Below are positions 22,544 through 28,767 of a stretch of DNA of 31,081 bases, piece after piece. The stretch covers positions 1 through 31,081 of the IMG/VR virus record IMGVR_UViG_3300046171_000006; one strand, given 5' to 3'. This stretch comes from a virus. The stretch's first letter is position 1. Each line of letters begins with the position of its first letter. Under the pieces are notes generated by a model. It did not search any database. It was not told the DNA's origin and saw nothing but the letters and a program-made list of their open reading frames with translations. The position numbers and the translations under genes are program-made.

Positions 22544-22984
22544 CTATACTGCTACATCAGGATTAGTTTCCTGAACGTAATAATTTGCTAAGAAGGTTAA
22601 ACTCACATATCCAAGTGGTTTTTCACCTTCACCATTAAACTCTATTTCTGTTGATTCTAAATAGCAATCTTTAGCTAATCCATCTAAAGTTCTATCTGCT
22701 GCTATTGCTTCTTCAACTTCTTTTGATATTGTATCAATAGTATCATCAAAGTCACTAGTAGCTTTTGCATATCCTTCAACGACTACTGACAATTCTCTAC
22801 TCATAACTCTATCAGTACCTATAACAATTGGCTCAGATGTTTCTGACTTAGTATAGATAACTAATGCTGGTACTGTTTCTAATGGATAAACCCTTGACTC
22901 ATAAACTCTTGAACCAGTTGTAGTTAAACCAGTTAAAGTTGTACCAAACTTTTCTCTTATTTGTTGTCTTATATGATTTGCCAT
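22544..22984 (-). CDS. Tail terminator (gpU-like)
   Basis: The 146-aa product starts MANHIRQQIREKFGTTLTGL. The order VYPLETVPALVIYTKSE, RELSVVVEGYAK, then a helix (FDDTIDTISKEVEEAIAADR) and YLESTEIEFNGEGE before YVSLTFLANY matches the lambda gpU family that caps the tail tube and binds the head connector. It starts in a TAATG overlap with the second FII-like gene. Confidence 0.8.
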   Translation of the reverse strand: MANHIRQQIREKFGTTLTGLTTTGSRVYESRVYPLETVPALVIYTKSETSEPIVIGTDRVMSRELSVVVEGYAKATSDFDDTIDTISKEVEEAIAADRTLDGLAKDCYLESTEIEFNGEGEKPLGYVSLTFLANYYVQETNPDVAV

Positions 22985-23334
22985 TATATTTCTTCTAACA
23001 TTAATGCACTAAAACCTGTTCTATCTGCTTGTATATTAACAACAGTATAGCTTTGTGCTGCTTTGAGTATATTACCATTTGTATCTTTAATTGCAGATAC
23101 ATCTAATCTATTGCCAAATGCAATATTAGGAACATCTATAGTTCTGCAATAGGCTATTGGTTTTAATGCTTCTACACCAATGCCTTCTTCTTGTTCTACA
23201 TATTCATTATTTAAAATAATATTAATAGTTGTAGAAGTACCTGAATTTGTATAAACAGCAGATACTCCATGACCAAAATTAATATCTAAATATCCAGCCA
23301 TATCTAATTCAGTTTCTAATCTAAATTGAGACAT
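22984..23334 (-). CDS. FII-like head-tail connector, copy 2
   Basis: The 116-aa product ends with NILKAAQSYTVVNIQADRTG and a FSALMLEE end, matching the lambda gpFII pattern 'gd.l.v......Y.V..i.pD.tG...l.L'. It shares order and ending with the adjacent 134-aa gene (GSVLKPETTFLVKTVEPDNT, then VSLVLEE), so the two are paralogues. It would sit between portal/adaptor and tail terminator. The start is a TAATG overlap. Confidence 0.75.
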   Translation of the reverse strand: MSQFRLETELDMAGYLDINFGHGVSAVYTNSGTSTTINIILNNEYVEQEEGIGVEALKPIAYCRTIDVPNIAFGNRLDVSAIKDTNGNILKAAQSYTVVNIQADRTGFSALMLEEI

Positions 23335-23738
23335 TATTGCTCCTCTAAAACTAATGAAACTAATCCTGTATTATCAGGTTCTACTGTTTTTACTAAGAAT
23401 GTAGTTTCAGGTTTAAGAACACTTCCTTTATCAGTTGTTATTGCATCAACAACTAATTTATCTTCTTGAGATATATAGGGTACATCAGATGATTTAATTA
23501 TTGCTCTAGGTTGATAACCAGCAACAGGAACAGTACCACCTTCAATATTGAAATATTCTTGGTCTATTATGATATTAACACTATAGGCATCTCCTGAATC
23601 AATATCAAACCAAGTATCAATAAATCCTTGTCTTGAATCCCATAGTGAAGATTGGACTTCAAAGAAAGTGGCAGTAACACCATGACCTGTTGTTGTATCA
23701 ACATAGGCGTTAAAATCTAATGCACTCTCTAAAGGCAT
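23334..23738 (-). CDS. FII-like head-tail connector, copy 1
   Basis: The 134-aa product begins MPLESALDFNAYVDTTTGHG and shares the 'DfnaY.D...GHGV.A....' start, a central 'P.a.i...DVP.I......L.V.AI..d.G..LK' block and the 'V..v..D.TG..sLvLEE' ending with the next gene. A short insertion (QSSLWDSRQGFIDTWFDIDS) makes it longer. One copy may be the FII stopper and the other an adaptor; which is which cannot be told here. No SD is visible. Confidence 0.75.
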   Translation of the reverse strand: MPLESALDFNAYVDTTTGHGVTATFFEVQSSLWDSRQGFIDTWFDIDSGDAYSVNIIIDQEYFNIEGGTVPVAGYQPRAIIKSSDVPYISQEDKLVVDAITTDKGSVLKPETTFLVKTVEPDNTGLVSLVLEEQ

Positions 23739-23741
23739 GAT

Positions 23742-23957
23742 TTATTTTTTAGCTCTTGTTTTTGGAGCTTTTGTTTTTGAAGTTTTTAAACCTACGCTTC
23801 TATCTTGTTTTTCAGCTTTAGGCTTACCTACATGAACTTCAGCTTTACCATATCCACATAAAGCATGACCTTCATGTTCAGGTAATTCAACTATATCGCC
23901 AGCATTAACTTTAGAACCGCCAGCCATTGTATCTGTTAATATTTTATATTTTTTCAT
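23742..23957 (-). CDS. Small head-region protein, 71 aa
   Basis: The product starts MKKYKILTDTMAGGSKVNAG and continues DIVELPEHEGHALCGYGKAE, then a Lys-rich tail. The 'ki.t....gG..v.aGdivelpe.ea..L...G.ae' pattern matches small proteins found after capsid genes in many phages. An earlier in-frame ATG at 23999 would translate through the GNRA hairpin; the ATG at 23957 begins at the conserved part, 9 nt after the hairpin. Neither has an SD, so the true start is uncertain. Confidence 0.65.
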   Translation of the reverse strand: MKKYKILTDTMAGGSKVNAGDIVELPEHEGHALCGYGKAEVHVGKPKAEKQDRSVGLKTSKTKAPKTRAKK

Positions 23958-23966
23958 TTCTAAGTT

Positions 23967-23984
23967 GGGGGTATTGCTACCCCC
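23967..23984 (-). promoter_or_regulatory. Stable GNRA hairpin after the capsid gene
   Basis: In RNA sense GGGGGUAGCAAUACCCCC forms a perfect 7-bp stem with five G-C pairs and a GCAA tetraloop. It lies 22 nt after the capsid stop in an otherwise AT-rich genome. No U-tract follows, so it is not a classic terminator. It could protect the 3' end of capsid mRNA or control the next start. Confidence 0.75.
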
Positions 23985-24006
23985 ATTCCATTTAAGCATC
24001 AGTTAA

Positions 24007-25263
24007 TTAGTCGCTTGATTTACAGAAAGATACTGCATGTCTTACAGCAACATCAACAGTTTGTAGAGCAACAATTCTTACTCCACCTGAAGTTGATAAT
24101 GCATAAGGGTCAACAGTAATATCTAGTCCACCATACATACCAATCAATAAGTCTGCAAAGTTACCAAAGTAGAAATCACCACTTGTTACTTGATTACTTC
24201 TAACAACATTATAACCATTCATAGTGTTATCAGGAGAAACAACAAACTGAGCAGTACCAGTAGCCTTTTCAGTTGTTTTTAAAGTACCAAAATCAGCAGG
24301 TCTACAGATGTAAGCTAAAGAACCAGTTAAAGCATTGTCGTTAGCAACAGCACTTTCCATAGCTACTATTTCAGCCCATGTTGGGTTAGCAGCAGCAAAA
24401 GTTGTAGTGTTAATACCTGAAGTACTAGCAATACCTGTTGGTTGACCACTTGAACCTGAACCAGCTAAAGCACCTAAATCAATAGCAGTAGCTATAGATT
24501 TTGTTAGGTCGTCTCTGATTAAGTTCTCAACATCTAATGATGATTGTTGTAATAAGAGTCTTGTTGCATCAGTAAAAGCACCAATTACTTTTGGTGACAT
24601 AGTAACTGAACCTGAAGTGAATTCACTTTCAGAAGCAGCAGTACCTTCAGTTGCAATCCAACCAGCAGATGAAGCAGCAGTTTTCTTAGGAATTACAACA
24701 TTACCTTGTAATCCTCTAAGCATTGTTGCTCCAGCTTGCATTACTGAAGATTCGTTTCTTAATACATCAATAAAATCGCCACCTCTGTAATCTTCAGCTA
24801 TTAAAGTTGAATCATCAGAAGAGTTGATGTCTCTTTTGCCCCAAGTTCTTAGGACTTCAGCAGGCAACATGATACCTTGAGCATCTTTACCATACTGTCT
24901 AGCAGCTTCAGCAGAACATTCAAATTCAAATTCTGCATCTCTTTGTGCTTGTCTGTCAGATGGGTTAGCCATAGCTCTAATAGCTTTTACTAGACTGAAC
25001 TCTCTAACTTCTTCTTTAGTCATGCCAATTTCTGAAGGAGTTTCTAAAGGAGTATTGTTAGAAATGTTTTCTAATAAAATTCCTCTAAATTCTGCAACAG
25101 AGATACCATCAGCAATCGCTTTGTCAGCTAAATCTCTTTTGTTGTGCTTAACAGCTAAATCAATAATTTCTTTTGAATTTCTTTTGAATTCAGCTTTAGC
25201 ATCTTCAACAGTTTGAGCTCTAACTTCGTCAAGATTAATATCTTGTTTCTTTTCGTTTTCCAT
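24007..25263 (-). CDS. Major capsid protein, internal-start form (HK97 fold)
   Basis: The ATG at 25263 is in frame with the long ORF and has GAGGT (25275-25271) 7 nt upstream. It gives a 418-aa protein, the usual size of an HK97-type capsid precursor. The first 100 residues are charged and helical (EVRAQTVEDAKAEFKR), matching the delta scaffold domain. The shell domain has SSAGWIATEGTAASESEFTS (E-loop/P-domain), RDDLTKSIATAIDLGALAGS (spine helix region), and FADLLIGMYGGLDITVDPYA. The internal start would supply capsid subunits in excess over the protease fusion. The independent form is predicted, not shown. Confidence 0.8.
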   Translation of the reverse strand: MENEKKQDINLDEVRAQTVEDAKAEFKRNSKEIIDLAVKHNKRDLADKAIADGISVAEFRGILLENISNNTPLETPSEIGMTKEEVREFSLVKAIRAMANPSDRQAQRDAEFEFECSAEAARQYGKDAQGIMLPAEVLRTWGKRDINSSDDSTLIAEDYRGGDFIDVLRNESSVMQAGATMLRGLQGNVVIPKKTAASSAGWIATEGTAASESEFTSGSVTMSPKVIGAFTDATRLLLQQSSLDVENLIRDDLTKSIATAIDLGALAGSGSSGQPTGIASTSGINTTTFAAANPTWAEIVAMESAVANDNALTGSLAYICRPADFGTLKTTEKATGTAQFVVSPDNTMNGYNVVRSNQVTSGDFYFGNFADLLIGMYGGLDITVDPYALSTSGGVRIVALQTVDVAVRHAVSFCKSSD

Positions 25264-25941
25264 TAGTTTTACCTCAATGTTATTATTTTGTTTATCTTTA
25301 CTACGACCAACACCAACAAGTCTTGACTGGTCAGCAGGAACACTTACAGAAGAAACTTCCATAGGAGTCCATTGAGCTTTGTAGTAAGTCTCATTGTCTT
25401 GTTCATAGCGTTCTAGTTTATCGATTCGATATCCGACTGATATATTCATGCGTATACCATCTTTTACATCTTCAAATACTTCACGAGCTAAAGCAGATTT
25501 TCCAAATCTAACTACAGCAGTTGTCCTCTTTGCTGTCTCATCTAATTTGAATTCTTCAATCACACCAATTTGCTTAGTCATATCATGGTCAAGCAATAAT
25601 GGTGCTCTTCCTGAATTTATAAACTCCATGTTTATATCTCCAGCAGAATGTCCTAGCACTTCCATGCCAAAACTTCTTTCAACAGGTTCTTCAGAAGAAA
25701 CACCTACACGAACCATTCTTTTGTCCTCATCAAGATAAGAATGTTTAGATAAATCGATAGTTCTATATTTCATAGGCATATCAATTACCTTTCTTTCCTC
25801 ATCTGATTCAGACATAGAAACTTCGTCAGTCATTTCTACTTCTTCACCTTCATGTTCTACATCCTCATGCTTTGCAAATTCAACGATAACTTTATCATCA
25901 GTTTCACTCACATTAAGGATATGTCTATCTTCTTTATTCAT
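24007..25941 (-). CDS. Prohead protease-capsid form from a second internal start
   Basis: The ATG at 25941 is in frame and has GAGGAG (25953-25948) 6 nt upstream, the strongest SD of the ORF. Translation gives 644 aa: a protease domain of about 226 aa, then the capsid. The protease belongs to the HK97-type serine group: His330 in APLLLDHD and Ser379 in MNISVGYR (full-length numbering), then WTPMEVSSVSVPAD. The protease would trim the delta domain and free itself. The start position, right at the domain edge, supports a real second start. Confidence 0.65.
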   Translation of the reverse strand: MNKEDRHILNVSETDDKVIVEFAKHEDVEHEGEEVEMTDEVSMSESDEERKVIDMPMKYRTIDLSKHSYLDEDKRMVRVGVSSEEPVERSFGMEVLGHSAGDINMEFINSGRAPLLLDHDMTKQIGVIEEFKLDETAKRTTAVVRFGKSALAREVFEDVKDGIRMNISVGYRIDKLERYEQDNETYYKAQWTPMEVSSVSVPADQSRLVGVGRSKDKQNNNIEVKLMENEKKQDINLDEVRAQTVEDAKAEFKRNSKEIIDLAVKHNKRDLADKAIADGISVAEFRGILLENISNNTPLETPSEIGMTKEEVREFSLVKAIRAMANPSDRQAQRDAEFEFECSAEAARQYGKDAQGIMLPAEVLRTWGKRDINSSDDSTLIAEDYRGGDFIDVLRNESSVMQAGATMLRGLQGNVVIPKKTAASSAGWIATEGTAASESEFTSGSVTMSPKVIGAFTDATRLLLQQSSLDVENLIRDDLTKSIATAIDLGALAGSGSSGQPTGIASTSGINTTTFAAANPTWAEIVAMESAVANDNALTGSLAYICRPADFGTLKTTEKATGTAQFVVSPDNTMNGYNVVRSNQVTSGDFYFGNFADLLIGMYGGLDITVDPYALSTSGGVRIVALQTVDVAVRHAVSFCKSSD

Positions 25942-26574
25942 AGCTTTCTCCTCTTTATTTTTAGTTGATAAAGGATGTCCTTCAGGTAGTAGGTCTGTAT
26001 CATGTTTGCCACTTCTGAACTTACCATTTCTTAAAGCAAATAAGAAACTGTTAATTCTAGCAGTTGCCCATTGTTCAGGACTACTCACTGTTGGTCTGAC
26101 TGAAGCTGGATTAGTTTTATATGCACCAATCCCTCTTTCATAAACTTTTGATAGTGTTGATACGTTAGTTCTCTTTGACTTAACATCACCAACTTCTTCA
26201 TTATGTTCTTCTACTTTATTCTTAATCATCTTAAGAGCCTTACCTGATACTGCTCTTTCTTCTTCTTTTTTCATTTGATTTACTTTTGTTTCTGACCATT
26301 TATAACCAGCATCACCACCCCATAATGCCCAAGCTATTCTGCCATTAGAAGGATAGCCTTCTTCACCAGCATTAAAACCTTCTGCTTTCTTATCTACTTC
26401 ATGTCTTGAGAAGAAACTAAACATTCTTTTGATAGTTTCATCAGATAGATTTTCATCAGCTACTATTTGTCTTGCTCTTACAGCACCAACTCTAGTACCA
26501 CCACGACCAAACTCTTCTCTCCAGTCTAAACCCTTTTGAGCTTCGACTTTCATGCCTTCTGTTGGTCTAGCCAT
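24007..26574 (-). CDS. Fusion: unknown N-terminal domain, prohead protease, capsid
   Basis: The 855-aa ORF begins at ATG 26574, with GAGGA 5-6 nt upstream; an in-frame GTG at 26592 is weaker. Residues 1-211 hold two conserved-looking blocks: GLDWREEFGRGGTRVGAVRA with RHEVDKK and GRIAWALWGGDAG, then YERGIGAYKTNPASVRPT with WATARINSFL and HDTDLLPEGHP. Residues 212-437 are the protease and 438-855 the capsid. Most phages encode these separately. The start lies in an 8-bp overlap with the portal. The N-terminal blocks are known to me only as parts of phage head proteins without a settled role. Confidence 0.85.
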   Translation of the reverse strand: MARPTEGMKVEAQKGLDWREEFGRGGTRVGAVRARQIVADENLSDETIKRMFSFFSRHEVDKKAEGFNAGEEGYPSNGRIAWALWGGDAGYKWSETKVNQMKKEEERAVSGKALKMIKNKVEEHNEEVGDVKSKRTNVSTLSKVYERGIGAYKTNPASVRPTVSSPEQWATARINSFLFALRNGKFRSGKHDTDLLPEGHPLSTKNKEEKAMNKEDRHILNVSETDDKVIVEFAKHEDVEHEGEEVEMTDEVSMSESDEERKVIDMPMKYRTIDLSKHSYLDEDKRMVRVGVSSEEPVERSFGMEVLGHSAGDINMEFINSGRAPLLLDHDMTKQIGVIEEFKLDETAKRTTAVVRFGKSALAREVFEDVKDGIRMNISVGYRIDKLERYEQDNETYYKAQWTPMEVSSVSVPADQSRLVGVGRSKDKQNNNIEVKLMENEKKQDINLDEVRAQTVEDAKAEFKRNSKEIIDLAVKHNKRDLADKAIADGISVAEFRGILLENISNNTPLETPSEIGMTKEEVREFSLVKAIRAMANPSDRQAQRDAEFEFECSAEAARQYGKDAQGIMLPAEVLRTWGKRDINSSDDSTLIAEDYRGGDFIDVLRNESSVMQAGATMLRGLQGNVVIPKKTAASSAGWIATEGTAASESEFTSGSVTMSPKVIGAFTDATRLLLQQSSLDVENLIRDDLTKSIATAIDLGALAGSGSSGQPTGIASTSGINTTTFAAANPTWAEIVAMESAVANDNALTGSLAYICRPADFGTLKTTEKATGTAQFVVSPDNTMNGYNVVRSNQVTSGDFYFGNFADLLIGMYGGLDITVDPYALSTSGGVRIVALQTVDVAVRHAVSFCKSSD

Positions 26575-28063
26575 CTTCTTCCTCTTCGCCACCTGATATC
26601 TTAGGTTCTACAGGTAGTTTTTGACCAAATGGTTGATAAGCTAATTCAATATCATATTGTTTAGCTAGTTCTATTTCTTTTTGATGTTGTTCGAATAACT
26701 CTTCAGTATCTCTACCATAAGAAGCAGAAATATCAGAATAAGTAAGTGTTCCATTTTGTAAACCTATTACATTAGCTTGCATTTCTTTTAATGGGTCAAT
26801 CCAAGCAAAACTTCTTGGAATGTAATTTACTGACCTAGCAAACTTATCATATTTACCCATTGGTAAATTAATATATCCAGTTGATATAGCCATTTCTAGC
26901 CATGATTGGAATACTGGATTTACAAAATGCTCAATTACAAATTGTTGATATATTTGATACATACTTCTATCTTCTAAAGCACCCTGTCTTATTGAAGAAT
27001 AATTGACTGAAGTTAAATCATTAGATAATGAATGATAAGAAATATTTAAACCTGATGCGATACTTCTTAAAACACTAGTTGTAAAAGAATCAAAAGCAGA
27101 TGTTGGATGGGTAGGGTCAAATGCTTTAAAGTCCATACCACTTGGTAGTTGTTCAAATACACCAGCTTGAGCATTCATTGTAGGATTAAAGGTATCTTCA
27201 TATTCACCATCACCAACATAGCCATCACCATCAGGTGAAGTAAAGAAACCCATTTTAGATGCACCAACTCTTGCTGCAACTATTTCTGCTTCTAAATAAC
27301 CATTTAACATTTTCACATTAGCCATAGCTGTAGCAACCAAAGAAACACCTCTAGTTTGTTCTGCCCTAGAAGGTAGGTAAGCATGGATAATCTCATCAGC
27401 AGGCACTCTAATGTGTTGTGCTTGACTTAAATAAACTCTATCGTAGGGATGGTCTTTATATAAATGATAAGCAACTGGTCTGTCATACTTATCTACCTCA
27501 ACACCCATTTTAACTTTGTTACCAGTAGCTTTATAAACATCATTTTTATTTTCATCTAAATGGTCTGCTTCTAAAAACTGTAACTGGAAACCAAAAGGTG
27601 AATTGCTATCCTTTATTTTCCTGATTAATACTTCACCATCTCTACATAGTGATTCAACAAATATTTTCTGACAATCTAAGAATGATAGTCTGCCATTAGT
27701 TGTACAACTTCCGACTTGACCCCATTCTCTCCAAGCACGTTCAATGAGCAGGTTAGCTCCAATGTCTAAAGAACCATTATCGTTCCTAGCCTTAGAGCTA
27801 ACTCTTATGCCATGCTTACCGATAACATTAGATACCATCAGGTTTAAGTATCTAGCAATATAGCTATCGTTTCTTGCTAATTCTCTTGCTCTATCTCTTA
27901 GAATTCTTATGTTATCTTTTATTTCAGCATCAGCACTTGTAGATGTGGTAACAAAATCTGCAAACAATCTGCCAGTGTTAGCACCTGTATAGCTTCTTCT
28001 ATATGCTTGTCTTTTCTTTTTCTTAGGTTCGTTAATACCTAATATTCTGTTATACCATGCCAT
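26567..28063 (-). CDS. Portal protein (lambda gpB family)
   Basis: The 498-aa protein forms the dodecameric ring for DNA entry and exit. The order matches lambda-type portals: LARNDSYIARYLNLMVSNVI, GKHGIRVSSKA, CRDGEVLIR, LQFLEADHLD, RAEQTRGVSLVATAMANVKM, and NISYHSLSNDLTSVNYSS, the typical 'iSY..Ls.D.t..NYSs.R' motif. The C terminus ends acidic (GGEEEEDG). Its start overlaps the gpW-like stop as TAATG. Confidence 0.95.
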   Translation of the reverse strand: MAWYNRILGINEPKKKKRQAYRRSYTGANTGRLFADFVTTSTSADAEIKDNIRILRDRARELARNDSYIARYLNLMVSNVIGKHGIRVSSKARNDNGSLDIGANLLIERAWREWGQVGSCTTNGRLSFLDCQKIFVESLCRDGEVLIRKIKDSNSPFGFQLQFLEADHLDENKNDVYKATGNKVKMGVEVDKYDRPVAYHLYKDHPYDRVYLSQAQHIRVPADEIIHAYLPSRAEQTRGVSLVATAMANVKMLNGYLEAEIVAARVGASKMGFFTSPDGDGYVGDGEYEDTFNPTMNAQAGVFEQLPSGMDFKAFDPTHPTSAFDSFTTSVLRSIASGLNISYHSLSNDLTSVNYSSIRQGALEDRSMYQIYQQFVIEHFVNPVFQSWLEMAISTGYINLPMGKYDKFARSVNYIPRSFAWIDPLKEMQANVIGLQNGTLTYSDISASYGRDTEELFEQHQKEIELAKQYDIELAYQPFGQKLPVEPKISGGEEEEDG

Positions 28064-28680
28064 TATGTGTAACTCTTAGGAGTTGAGCCAGCAACTTTAC
28101 CAAAATTAACTTTGATAGTATTTCCTGACCCACGTTTATTTTTAATTCTTTGTATTTTAACTTCTTTAAGATATTCAGCTTTGTATCTATCTCTAAAAGT
28201 TAATAGTTCGTCTATAGACATTCTTGATAAAGACCTACCAGCTATAGACATAGATGATTGGTCAATATTTGCTCTATTCTCAATTACTGCTTCAATACTA
28301 TCTAAAACAATTTTTGCATGACTTCTAACTGAAGCAGATGTAGTTGCATAATTATCTTGAATCTCTACAAAACCCTCTTCTAATTTGACTCTTGCAGAAT
28401 CAGAAGTTCTAGTAATGTAAGATACCCAATTATAATTACCTTTTGCATAAGAAGTTGTATTACTAGCTTCGATTAGGTAAGTATCACCTGACTCAGTTGC
28501 AGTTAGTGTGAAGTTAGAAGCAGTGCTTCCATCTACAAGATTAAATTCATAAGATAATGAATAATCTGCTACTGGATAATCGTTAGCTAAATCCTCTCTT
28601 TTCCATGCCCAATAGTCTCCCAACTGAAGTTCAGTAGGAACTTGGGGTGGATAATTTGTTGAATCAAATTTGTTGCTCAA
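28063..28680 (-). CDS. gpW-like protein with an extra N-terminal beta domain
   Basis: The 205-aa protein starts at TTG 28680 (GAGG 8 nt upstream). Residues about 20-105 form a beta-sandwich-like domain (YSLSYEFNLVDGSTASNFTL, DTYLIEASNTTSY). After a helix, SIAGRSLSRMSIDELLTFRD and RYKAEYLKEVKIQR match the gpW/head-completion pattern 'si.grs.s..sidEL...r..ye.e'. In lambda, W also lies between terminase and portal. Lambda gpW is only about 68 aa, so the N-terminal domain is an addition. Confidence 0.7.
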   Translation of the reverse strand: MSNKFDSTNYPPQVPTELQLGDYWAWKREDLANDYPVADYSLSYEFNLVDGSTASNFTLTATESGDTYLIEASNTTSYAKGNYNWVSYITRTSDSARVKLEEGFVEIQDNYATTSASVRSHAKIVLDSIEAVIENRANIDQSSMSIAGRSLSRMSIDELLTFRDRYKAEYLKEVKIQRIKNKRGSGNTIKVNFGKVAGSTPKSYT

Positions 28681-28767
28681 GCAAAAACCTCATAAATGTT
28701 TTAGATATATCTACATCTAACACTAATGTGCAATAGGTTATTGTCAATATTAAAACTAAAGTTTCTT
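28681..28767. other. Non-coding gap with a perfect 12-bp palindrome
   Basis: The 87-bp gap holds TAGATATATCTA at 28702-28713, an ATAAATGT word at 28692-28699 that equals one half of the operator candidate at 8972-8989, and a minus-strand TTGACA without a convincing -10 box. Regulation at this gap is possible but weakly supported. Confidence 0.35.

Noticed and set aside
28720-28767. TTGACA as the -35 box of a promoter before the gpW-like gene
   Set aside because: No -10 box at 15-18 bp better than 3 of 6 bases.
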